Shown piece by piece: positions 12,701 through 24,900 of a DNA stretch of 64,000 bases. This DNA comes from Symbiodinium natans (taxonomy: Eukaryota; Sar; Dinophyceae; Suessiales; Symbiodiniaceae). Made by a program: the position numbers and the translations under genes. A model generated the notes under the pieces. It searched no databases and was not told the origin of the DNA. It saw only the letters and a program-made list of their open reading frames with translations. The stretch spans positions 510,674-574,673 of the forward strand of contig CAJNDS010000113.1 of NCBI GenBank assembly GCA_905221605.1, in the 5' to 3' direction. Positions within the stretch are counted from its first letter, which is position 1. Every line of letters begins with the position of its first letter.

Positions 12701-15700
12701 CTACACCCTAAACCCCAAACCTGTTCAGGGTTTAGGGGTTAGGGTTTCGGGCTTGGGGTTTAGGGTTTAGGGCTTAGGGTCTGGGGCTTAGGGTTGTTAA
12801 CCCTGGACCATGTAGGGTTTCACGCCAGCGTGGACCCAAGTGCTTCCCAGCAGCTGATGAAGAACGAGCTGAAACCCAAGGCGAGGAAGCTGGCGAAGAT
12901 TGCAAGACCTCGTGCGAACAGGGTTTAGGGCTTCGGGTTTGGGGTTTGGGGTTTAGGATTTAGGGCCGTTTAGCGTCTAGCGTTTAGGGGTTTAGGGGGT
13001 AGGGGTTTAGGAGTTTATAAGGGTCTAGGGGATAGGGGTTTAGGGGTTTAGAAGTTTAGGGGTTTAGGGGTTTAGGGGTTTAGGGGTTTAGGGTTTAGGG
13101 GTTTAGGGGTTTAGGGGTTTAGGGGTTTAGGGGTTTAGGGGTTTAGGGGTTCGGGGTTAGGGTGAGTGACGTACGGTGCCCATGGGCTTGAGGGTTTCGG
13201 GTTTTTTTCGGGGGGTTAGGGTCTAAGGGTAGTTGCATGGACCCTTAGTCTTACAAGCCTTGTGTGCCCCTTATATACCCTCTACGACGCTACGAATCAA
13301 GGGCAGGGCCCATGCTTCAGAACCCTTTAGAGGAGGTAAGGGACCATATTAAGGGCCCATGAAACTGCCGTTAGGGTTTAGGGTTCAGGGTTTGGGGTTC
13401 CCTGGGCCCTAAACCCTCCTAAGCCTTCGACCCTCAACCCAAAACCCAAAACCCAAAACCCTAAACCCTAAACCCAAACCGAAACCCGAAACCCGAAACC
13501 CTAAACCCTAAGCAACGATGGAAAGCCCGCTGAGCTCCATTCCTCGCTCACCAGCAGTCTCCAGCTCCATGTTGCTCTGCATGGCTGAAGGATGCCTAAG
13601 AAGGGGTTTAGGGGTTTTGGGTTTAGGGTTCTGGGGCTTGGGATGTAGGGTTTGGGGTTTAGGGCTTAAGGTTCTAAGCTTCATGGAACTGCAGGTTTAG
13701 CGGCTTATCGGGCTTCGGGCGCTTCGGCTTAGGGCGCTGTGGCGCTGTAGGCGTCGGGGTGTGGGGCGTTGCGGGCTTGCAGCCCCCCTCGGATACCCTG
13801 TAAGCCCTACAAGCCCAATGAGCCCTCAACCCTAAACCCCAAACCGTCCTAAACCCTGAACCCTATAGGCCCCCTAAGCCCTAAACCTGAAACCCTAAAC
13901 CCCAAATCCCCACAGCCCCAATTGGCTCTGTTCGGCCCTTCGACGGCTCTAGCCTCTTGGCCCTTTTTCGGCCTCTTGTTGGGGGTTTGGTAGGGTTTAG
14001 GGCCTTAAGTAGGGTTTAGGAGCCCTAACTAACCCGAAGAGAAAGCCCTAAACCCGAAGAAGCTCTAAGAGCCAGATAGGGCCTTAAGTAGGGTTTAGGA
14101 GCCCTAACTAACCCGAAGAGAAAGCCCTAAACCCGAAGAAGCTCTAAGAGCCAGATAGGGCCTTAAGTAGGGTTTAGGAGCCCTAACTAACCCGAAGAGA
14201 AAGCCCTAAAACCCGAAGAAGCTCTAAGAGCCAGATAGGGCCTTAAGTAGGGTTGAGGAGCCCGAACTAACCCGAAGAGAAAGCCCTAAACCCGAAGAAG
14301 CTCTAAGAGCCAGATAGGGCCTTAAGTAGGGTTTAGGAGCCCTAACTAACCCGAAGAGAAAGCCCTAAACCCGAAGAAGCTCTAAGAGCCAGATAGGGCC
14401 TTAAGTAGGGTTTAGGAGCCCTAACTAACCCGAAGAGAAAGCCCTAAACCCGAAGAAGCTCTAAGAGCCAGATAGGGCCTTAAGTAGGGTTTAGGAGCCC
14501 TAACTAACCCGAAGAGAAAGCCCTAAACCCGAAGAAGCTCTAAGAGCCAGATAGGGCCTTAAGTAGGGTTTAGGAGCCCTAACTAACCCGAAGAGAAAGC
14601 CCTAAAACCCGAAGAAGCTCTAAGAGCCAGATAGGGCCTTAAGTAGGGTTGAGGAGCCCGAACTAACCCGAAGAGAAAGCCCTAAACCCGAAGAAGCTCT
14701 AAGAGCCAGATAGGGCCTTAAGTAGGGTTTAGGAGCCCTAACTAACCCGAAGAGAAAGCCCTAAAACCCGAAGAAGCTCTAAGAGCCAGATAGGGCCTTA
14801 AGTAGGGTTTAGGAGCCCTAACTAACCCGAAGAGCAAGCCCTAAACCCGAAGAAGCTCTTAAAGAGCCAGATAGGGCCTTAAGTAGGGTTTAGGAGCCCT
14901 AACTAACCCGAAGAGAAAGCCCTAAACCCGAAGAAGCTCTTAAAGAGCCAGATAGGGCCTTAAGTAGGGTTTAGGAGCCCTAACTAACCCGAAGAGAAAG
15001 CCCTAAACCCCAAAAAAGCTCGAAGAGCCAGAGCTCAATCTGGAAAGCGCGAACTCCACCGAGCGCAGATACTGCAGGTAGCTCGGCATCGACTGGAGAC
15101 CTCGCTGTTTCGGGTTTATAGGGTTTTAGGGCTTTAGGGTTTTAGGGTTTAGGGTTTAGGGTTTATAGGGTTTTAGGGTTTTAGGGCTTAGGGCTGTTTA
15201 TAGGGTTTAATAGGGTTTAACAGGGTTTATTGGGGCTTACTGGCGTTTATTAGGGTTTGCTGGATTTCATAGGGTTTTAATGGGGTTCGTAGGGTTTATA
15301 GGGCTTCTAGGGTTTCTAGGGCTTCTAGGGCTTCTAGGGTTTCTAGGGCTTCTAGGGTTCCTAGGGTTTGTAGGGTTTTACAGGGTTTGTGGGGTTTACA
15401 GGGTTTATAGGGTTTACAGGGTGTACAGGGCTTAGGATTTCGAGCTTATAGGGTTTAGTGCGGTTTAGGGTTTAAGGCTTCATGGGGTTTCGGGCGCTTG
15501 GGGGTTTATAGGGTTTAGGTGGGTTTGGGGTTCATGGGGTTTAGGGGGGTTTGGGGGGGGTTAGGGATTGCAGGGTCTACTTGGTTCATTGGTTCAGGGT
15601 TTCAAGGGTTTGCTTGTGCTGAGCCTCGTTGTGCAGAACCACCAAAATCTGAAATATGGGGGGGGCATTGTCCAAAAATGGGGGTGGGCAAGACCCTAAA

Positions 15701-18700
15701 CCCTCAACCCTAAACCCTAAACCCTAAACCCTAAACCCTAATCTACCATGAAAGGACTGACGATGCCCGCTCTCGCCAAGTCGGTGCGCCATCGGCCGCT
15801 CGAGGTGCTCGCGTCCTGGAGATGGATCGCTCTTCTCAGGGGCAACGCCCCGGCAATGGAAACCCTAAACCCTAAATCCTAAACCCTAAATCCTAAACCC
15901 TAAACCCTAAACCCTAAACCCTAAATCCTAAACCCTAAACCCTAAACCCTAAACCCTAAACCCTAAACCCACCTGAGGCTGGCGTGTGCTCCAAGTCCGT
16001 CAAGTGCAGGTCGTCTTCAGGGTCACGTGGATCCCACTGTTCGGAGTCCCGACACATAAATTGTACAGAGCAGAGGAGGAAGCGCCTCCTGCCCCCTCCC
16101 GAGGTTTAGGGTTTAGGGTTTAGGGTTTGGGGTTTAGGGTTTAGGGTTTAGGGTTTAGGGTTTAGGATTTAAGGTTTAGGGTTTAGGGTTTAGGATTTAG
16201 GGCTTAGGGTTTAGGGTTTAGGGTTTAGGGTTTAGGGTTTAGGGTTTAGGGTTTAGGGTTTAGGGTTTAGGGTTTAGGGTTTAGGGTTTAGGGTTTAGGG
16301 TTTAGGGTTTAGGGGTCGAACGGGCTTGCCCGTCGGCCTCGAAGCAGTTGGAGATCTGTTTGGCTTAGAGGCTTCGGGGATGGGCGCGGCTTACCTGTCA
16401 ACGCCGAAGCCTACTTTGCCTACTTTCTTGCAAGAATCTTACAAGCCCTAAGCCCTAAACCTTAAACCCTGAACCCTGAACCCTAAACCCTCAACCGTAA
16501 ACCCCAAATCCTAAACCCTAAACCCTAAGCCCCCGGGGTTGGTGTGCAATCAGAATCTACACCAAGTCCGTACCGAGAGGCGCCTAGGGCCTCGGCACAT
16601 TCAACCACATTCTTCTTCTGGCTGGTTCTTTGTCTTAGTAGCCCAGTAACCATAGTAACCATATAATAGTAAGGACACCCTTTTTGGGGTTTTTGTTTAC
16701 TTTACAAGGGAACCCATAACCAAAAGAAAGGGTCAAGGGTACCAGCGGGCTACTAAGTTCTTTGTAGGGAATGAAATGAGGGCCCTGTGTAATCCCTGAA
16801 GGGTATGTATAGTAAAATATCTAGGGTCCCCTAAAAAAAACCAGGGGGTCTTCTTCTACTGCAAGTTCGGGTAGTCTGGGGTTCTTCTTACTTGCCCAAA
16901 ACCAAGGGCAAAAGAGGCGAAACTTGATTATTCCTACTAAGTCACGTAAACCCTTAACCCTTAACCCTTAATTAACCCTTAACCCTAAGGTCTGGTCGTC
17001 AAGCCGCACAACCAATCGTAAGCCCCCCTGGTTATTAGCAGGGAATGAGGGAATGAGGAATCCGGGAATGAGGGGCCTGTATATACCCTGTAAGGGTTTA
17101 GGGTTTAGGTTTTAGGGTTTAGGTGTTTATGTACGAGTAGGGTACCTCATTCCCTCATAAGAACCAGCCATGAGCCTGAAGCCCAACTGACACGCCTGCG
17201 AGGGAGACCCAACCTCTGTCAACATCGCCGATTGCAAACCTTGGAGTTGGGAGCCATCTGGAGCTTCAGCCCAAACATCTGAACCCAAAAACTTGAACCC
17301 TAAACCCCTTTTAGGGTTGAACTTTGGGGAACCCTAAACCCTAAACCCTGAACCCTAAACCCTAAACCCTAAATTTGGGGATATCTCTAAGCACAAAAAC
17401 CCTGCGGGCGTCTGGCATATCGGCCTCAGGACATGAGGTTTTGGGGCTGTGCGTCATTCGTGTCGCAAGGTTGAGGCTTCCTCCTCAGGGCTTAGGGGTT
17501 TGGGGTTTAGGGTTTAGGGTTTAGGGTTTAGGGTTTAGGGTTCAGGGTTCAGGGTTTAGGGTTTAGGGTTTAGGGTTCAGGGTTCGGGGCCTGAGGACTC
17601 CATGGTCGGGAACCCCAACCACCAGCATGCCACGTAACATCTCAGAAGCACAAAAAACCTCAAAGCCACAAAGCCCTAGAACCCTGAACCCTGAACCCTA
17701 AACCCTAAACCCTAAACCCTAAACCCCAGAACCCTAAACCCTATCCTTACATAGCTCCCGAACCACACTCTTCGGCACAATAAACCCCTACCCTAAGACC
17801 TTTTGGGCCCGAAAACCCCCAGCACAAGAATCCTCAGAGGATGGGTTTATAAGGATTTATAGGGTTTGTGGGGTGTCCATCGGGTTCTTGGGGTGTAGGG
17901 TCGAGGGCTTAGGGATTATGGGGTCTATGGGGTTTGTAGGGGTTTTTTGGGGTGTCTAGGGTTTATGCGGATCTATAGGGGTTGTGTAGGGTTTAGTGGG
18001 GTTTGTGTCGGGTCTATAGGGGCTGCACACAACCAAGCTGCCATAGGCATGCCAGCACATGTGCCAAGTAGATTGTCATGAATCCTGGGACTCAGACAGG
18101 TAGTTCTCTAGGTATAGGGTTTAGGGTTTAGGGTTTAGGGTTTAGGGCTTAGGGCTTAGGGTTTAGGGATTAGGGTTTAGGGTTTAGGGTTTAGGGTTTA
18201 GGGATTCTGATGCCCTTGGGGGTCCGATGATATAGCAGGGCACCCTTCAAAGAAGAACCATTAAAAAAGTTGCCCCAGGGTGCTGCCCGATGCAAGTTCC
18301 GGTGAAGGAATGGGAGCAGGTTGGCTGCAGGCTTGTGTAGGGTTTTAGGGTTTAGGGTTTAGGGTTTAGGGTTTAGGGTTTAGGGTTTAGGGTTTAGGGT
18401 TTAGGGCTTAGGATTCAGGGTCCTCCGACCCTGGCGGCGTGTTGGATGGGTTTGTGTGTTTGGGAGGTGAAAACCTTCCGTTTCCTTCCTTACACCCCAC
18501 ACCCGGCAGCTTTTTCCGTGGAGGCCCTAAACCCTAAACCCTAAACCCTAAACCCTAAACCCTAAACCCTAAACCCTAAACCCTAAACCCTAAACCCTAA
18601 ACCCTAAACCCTAAACCCTAAACCGCGGCACCTGGTGGCTGGGCATGCTTGGGGGAGACGAAGGACAAGATTTGTGTTTGTGTCTACGCTGGGACCTTTC

Positions 18701-21700
18701 TAAGGGACCCGACCCCCCCTGAGACCCTAAACCCTAAACCCTAAACCCTAAACCCTAAACCCTAAACCCCAAACCCGAAACCCTAAACCCTAAACCCCAA
18801 ACCCTAAACCCGAAACCCTAAACCCGAAACCCTAAACCCCAAACCCTGAACCCCCTGAAACCCCTGACCGATATAGTCTGCCTGGACTTCCCATAACACC
18901 CTAGAGCCGATCTTCTGAAAGCCCCTGCCTGGGCCCTTGGCCCCCTTGGAGCTGCTAAGACAGGTTGGGGTTGAATGTTTACGGTTTAGGGTTCAGGGTT
19001 TAGGGTTCAGGGGTTTAGGGTTTAGGGTTTAGGGTTGAGGGTTTTCTCCTGCAGGGTCGGCGGCATGATCCGGAGGCCCTTTAATGTTTTTCTTTAAGCC
19101 CTTGATAAACCCTTCGAACCCTATAAACCCTACATCCTACATCCTTCAAACCCACACCCTATAAACCCTCAATCCTATATCCTAAAACCTAAACCCTACA
19201 TGTAAACCTTAAACTCTATGCAACCCCTAAAATCCTGAACCCTAAGCCCAAAAAACCCTCAACGCAACCCAGTGAACCCCTCTTGCTGATTCGCTCAGCT
19301 GCCAACTGCTCTGTAGAGAGCTTTGAGGGTTTAGGGACTTTAGGGTTTATAGTGTTCACAGGTGCTATGGGGTTTCCTAGAGTTTCTACCGTTTTCAGGG
19401 TCACACAGGCCTTAGCCTAGCCCTAAACCCTAAACCCTAAACCCTAAACCCTAAACCCTAAACCCTAAACCCTAAACCCTAAACCCTAAACCCTAAACCC
19501 TAAACCCTAAACCCTAAACCCTAAGGAACTCTCCTGTGGGGCCTGTCACTGGCATTCAGGGGGTCTAGGGGGTTTAGGGGGGTTTAGGGGGGTTTAAGGA
19601 GGTTTAGGGGGTTTAGGGGCCTTTCTCCTTGCGGCCGGCTCGCCGTACTTGATGATGCGTAGAGCCAGTAGGATGATGGCGTTATTCACTTGCTCGATCA
19701 GCTTGCGTAGGACTTTCCTCAAGGCAAGCGCTGCTGAGTCTGGCGCCTGTGGGGTTTAAGGCTTAGGGGGATTAGAGGTTCAGGGTTTGGGGGTCTCGGG
19801 TTTAGAGGTTGAGGGGTTTAGGGTTTAGGGGTTTAGGTTTTAGGAGTTTAGGATTTAGGGTTTAGCCCTTAGGTGTACCGTGTTGGGGTCCTTATTATAA
19901 AGGACTAAACCTAAAAAACCCTAAACCCTAAACCCTAAAACCCTACACCCTAAACCCTAAACCCCTCGGGAGCTCGCGCTCTTGGATCGCAAGTTCTCTT
20001 CGGCTTGTCTTCAATAAGCTTGCGTTAAGGTCTCTTTTGGGCTTCTTGGGGTTTCCAGGGCATCTTTGGGGGCCTTTTACGGGTTTCTAGACCCTAAACC
20101 CCAAACCCCAAACCCCAAACCCTAACCCTAAACCCTAAACCCTAAACCCTAAACCCTAAACCCTAAACCCTAAACCTAAGGGCTTCTCAGGTTTCTTGAA
20201 GGTTTTTTTGGGAGTGGGTCCCAGGTGCATCAGCTTGAACAGGCGGAGGAGTCGCAGGAAGCGCAGGAGCCGCAGCAGTCTTCCCTGAGACCCACATGGC
20301 GGCGCTTTCTTCAGGGTTTTAAGTTTCAAGGGGGCGTAAACAGGGCCCTAAACCCGAAACCCTAAACCCTAAACCCTAAACCCGTGAACCCCAAACTCCT
20401 AAACCCTAAGCCCTAAACCCTAAACCCAAAATAGCTTAGGGCTTTGGCCTTATAGGTTTAGGAGCCACCACGAGACCCCACAAGCCCGCAAGCCGCCCAG
20501 GGCAGGGCGAGACACCCAGGCCACTCCATGAAACACTTAGGTTCTACTTGGAGGTTCATGGCACGTTATTAACCAACTATAACTGTACTTATAGCCCACT
20601 TATAAGCCCCTTAACTGCTCTAATATGGCGAGAAGTACAGTTAGAAGTACAGTTATAATTCCTAAACCCTAAACCCTAAACCCTAAACCCTAAACCCTAA
20701 ACCCTAAACCCTAAACCCTAAACCCTAAACCCATAATAAGTACCATGAACCTCCAAGCAGGGGCTCCGGGCTTCATTCGGGAGTTGGGTTGGGCTTTGTC
20801 AGGGCCCTAAACCTTTATGTAGGGTATAGGTTTTAGGGTTTAGGGTTTAGGGTTTAGGGTTTAGGGTTTGGGGTTTAGGGTTTAGGGTTTAGGGTTTAGG
20901 GTACCTTTTTTGGTTTACAGGGGCTCTTTTAGCGAACCCGAACCCTACAAAAAAAGGGAATCAGGGCCTACTCTAGGTTGCTTAGCGTGTTAGCGTGTTA
21001 GCGTGTTTAGGGCTTACAGGAACCCAAACCCGAACAACAGGGAATAAGGGCCCACTCTGGGTTGTTTAGCGGTAGGGCGTTCAGGGCTTACGACCAAGTG
21101 TGGTGCAGGGCTTCAGAAGCGGCTGGGGCGTGTAAGCCCAGGTGTCTTGCGTGAGAGCCCATTTACCTACCCCCGGAACCCCCCTTCCTTCAGGACCCTA
21201 TATGTTTTCACACCCAAAGAAACTTGAAACCCACATGAGCGGTGGTTTTTACTCGATGATGTTGTTAATGGAAATCTATTTCCTTCCGCGGAACCCTTCC
21301 GCGGACCTTCCGCGCCTCGAAAGGTAGCTTCCGCTTAAAATGTCATTATAAGCTCGTATGCACCCAAGCCAGAAAGCCTACACCCTACAAGCCCATATCC
21401 CTCAAGCCGGATAATCCCCGGCACACCCCAAACCCTAACCCAACGCCTAAACCTCGTAACCTTGGTACAGTGTTGGTGCTCTGGCCAAGTTGCCGCGCGA
21501 AGGGCACGCACAACGCCCACGCCGTCCGCGGCCTCTACTCAGAGAAACTCCGAGCGGTTTAGGGCTTAGGGTTTAGGGTTTGAAAGGGGCTCTAGAGGTG
21601 GCACCCTAAACCCTAAACCAAACCCTACACCCTAAACCCTACTGGGACCATAGGATAAGCTTTCAATTCGGGAGCTGCGAAGCACGCAAGACACCCCAAG

Positions 21701-21944
21701 CCGATAAAGTCCGGTCGAGCCATGGGTGCGGAGCTAACAGGGGTTTAGGGTTTAGGGTTTAGGGTTTAGGGTTTAGGGTTTAGGGTTTAGGGTTCAGTCT
21801 TGGGTTTACAGCTTCGTGGTTTGAGGGTATGCCTTGTCCTGGATGCCCAAACCCTGCAGAGCTCACACAACAGCTCTCTTTTCAGTACATAGCCATACCT
21901 TCTAGCCCAACAGAAAAGTAGCAGGGGCAATCGTGAGGGCTGAT

Positions 21945-21980
<36 letters not shown>

Positions 21981-24900
21981 GGGGGGGGGGGGGGTCTGGG
22001 TAGGCCGCAACTTGCTTGCAGCCTCCGCGGACACATCGTCTGTGTAGGTCGCTATGGAATACATGTCCTGGCGGCAGGGCGGTTTGTTTTGCTTTTTGCT
22101 GTTTTTGGCTGCTGAGTTCAGGTTTAGGGTCTTTGTGGGGGTGGGATGTGGGGGTTTAGGGTCTTTCGCGGGCGGGGGGGTGGGAGGGCGGGGCCAGTTT
22201 GGGCTAGACTTTTGCCTTCCAACCATATCAAAATCAAATAAATTCACCATTGTTTTTGGTCTTTTTGGCTTGAGATAAAGGAAACCTTAACCCTGGACCC
22301 TAAACTTGGGTGGGATGTTCCCCCCTTCTACTAACAGGCCTTAAAGAGGACGATAAGAATGATACTATAATCCCTGGTAAGGACAAAGGACTCTTCGTGT
22401 AAGGGGGAACATCCCAACCGACCCTAAACCCTAAACATAGGAAGAGGGGTTTAGGGTTTAGGGTTTAGGACTCACACGGGTGCCAGGGTACGTTTCGATA
22501 TTTTGGGGTTGATTCGGTGCAATTTTCAGAATGGGGGCTAGAATCTGAGGTTTAGGGCTTCGGGTTTGGGGTTCGGGGTTTAGGGTTTAATCACTCAACC
22601 ATTGCAACACGGTACGGCCTTGAAAGGATGTGCACGGTAAACCTTTACGGCTTTCGGGCAACTTCGAAGCATGGATGGTCTGAAAGCCCACATTGATTCA
22701 TATCCCAGTCCCCGCAAGCCCTAAAACCCCTAAACCTCTACAACCCATCTACACTGAACCAAACTATACTCAGATCTTCCCATATTCCTTAGTACCGGAG
22801 TAATCACTCCCTACATTCGGATCCTTCAAAATGGAGAGTGATAATTTTCCAGAACTAAGGGATACTGGAAGCCCTAAACCCTAAACCCTGAGCCCCAGAA
22901 CTTCGTATCCTCATCTCTCAGGAGATGAGGAAAATTAAAAAAGAGAGGTCCAATGGGCGAATGTAGATCTACACCCTAAACCCTAAACCCTGAACCCTAA
23001 ACCCTAAACCCTAAACCCTAAACCCTTACTGACAACAATTGGGGGGGAGGGGGGTTGGGAGCTGGGGTTTGGGGTCTGGCTTCAGGCTTCTGGCGCTCTT
23101 GAGGATTCAGGGGTTTTGCAGGGCTTGCGTTTGGGTTTTGGGTTTTGGGTTTTGGGTTTTGGGTTTTGGGTTTTGGGTTTTGGGTTTAGGGATTGGGACT
23201 TTGGGTTGAGGCATACTTCATTCACCCTAAAGGTCTAGGGCATACTCCATCCTCCGTAAACCCTAATTCCTGAAGCCTAAACCAGTTTGTATTTAAGCGT
23301 GCCGGGCTCAGTCTTCAGGGTGTTGGGTTTAGGGTTTAGGGTCTACAGTAGGGTCTCGGGCAGGCTTAGGGTTTGGGATTTAGGGTTTAGGGCTTAAGGT
23401 TTAAGATTTTGGGCTTAGGGTTTAAGATTAGAGGTTAAGGGCCACACATGTGCCCCATATAATCAAACTGGTTTTATACTAGTGTTGACATGGTGAGCTT
23501 AGATAGGGCTCGTTCAAAAAAACATTGTGAGTGTGTACCTTTCGCTGTCCTTTTAGGGATGCGAAGACGAAAACCCGATTTCAGATTTTTTCACACTTCC
23601 CTAAAGAGGGGTCCCCCCAATGCATCCCAAAATGCAACAATGACATCATCGAGTTTTGAGGAATTTACAGGGTTCAGGACTTCACTTCGTCTTAAGCCGT
23701 CTCAGCACTGTCATGGTACCCTAAACCCTAAACCCTGAACCCTGAACCCTGAACCCTAAACCCGAAACCCCAAGCCCTAAACCCTAAACCCTATGAAGGA
23801 TGTAGAGCTTTCGGGTGCAAGGCATGGCAGTCCGGAATCAAGACGAAGATGTCGAAGGCGAACCACGTCCTCAGAGGGTGGGGATAAGGGGGGGGGGGGG
23901 GGGTTAGGGTTTAGGGTTTAGGGTTTCGGGTTTAGGGTTTAGGGTTTCCTTCATTTGGAGACCCATGGAATGAACCCGACATCTTCGCGCTTGGCAGGTT
24001 TTAAGGTTTCGAGTTTAGGGTCTAGGGTTAGGGTTTAAGGTTTCGAGTTTAGGGTTTAGGGTTAGGGTTTAAGGTTTCAAGTTTAGGGTTTAGGGAAACT
24101 TCTAGGGGGGAAAGCTTGGAAGCCTTGTCTCGCAGGCTTCTCGTCTCATCGGCTCTCTATCGATCAGCCCTCACAGCCCTAGCGGCCAGCATTGTCACAG
24201 AGGATCATCCCACGGTTTAGGGTTTAGGGTTTAGGGTTTAGGGTTCAGGGTTCAGGGTTCAGGGTTCAGGGTTCAGGGTTTAGGGTTAGCTCAGAGGCAC
24301 AGTGATCTATATCTGTCTGAAGTAACGGCATACATGAAGTTGATGTGGTACCCACATCCATGCGCGAAACCTTGTCATGCAAAATGACTTAACTTAACAT
24401 AAGGGCTTTAGGCTTGGGATGTTCCCCCTTAATTATGCTAACAGTCCTCAATACTTCATAGGGATTCTAGTACCCCTCTCAGAACCCCCATTAAGGACTG
24501 TGAGTACACGGGGGAACATCCCAACTTTAGGCTTTTGTGGGGGGAAGAGCCCTAGTCAGGACAGCTGCCGCCGTGACCCGCAACCCTGGACCACCTCCAC
24601 AGTGCAAAAACTACGCTCAAACCCTAAACCCTAAACCCTAAACCCTAAACCCTAAACCCTAAACCCTAAGCCCCGCTACTAGACCCAAGAGTAACCCAGG
24701 AATATATAGGGCGCCCTTTGTGATTTACAGGGGCTTCGAAGGGAACGAAGGCTCTAAAAAAAGGGAGTAAGGGCCCACTCTGGGTCCTAGCCTACCAAAC
24801 CCTTACTGTAGGTAGGGTTCAGGGCTGTTTAGGGTTTAGGGCTTCGGGTTTAGGCCTTAGGGTTGTGGGTTTCCCACTCCCGCAAAAAAACGAAAGAAAC

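Noticed and set aside
12820-12926. Plus-strand exon reading SQQLMKNELKPKARKLAKIA
   Set aside because: It is the antisense of the S6 exon; the minus-strand reading gives a proper S6 helix in phase with its neighbours. It shows how easily exon-like frames arise opposite real exons here.
15967-16625. Minus-strand islands reading QFMCRDSEQWDPRDPEDD and SQKKNVVECAEALGASRYGL with GT donors
   Set aside because: The turret exon 17591-17640 joins the pore exon 15037-15092 in phase without them. They may be alternative exons or chance; not enough to include.
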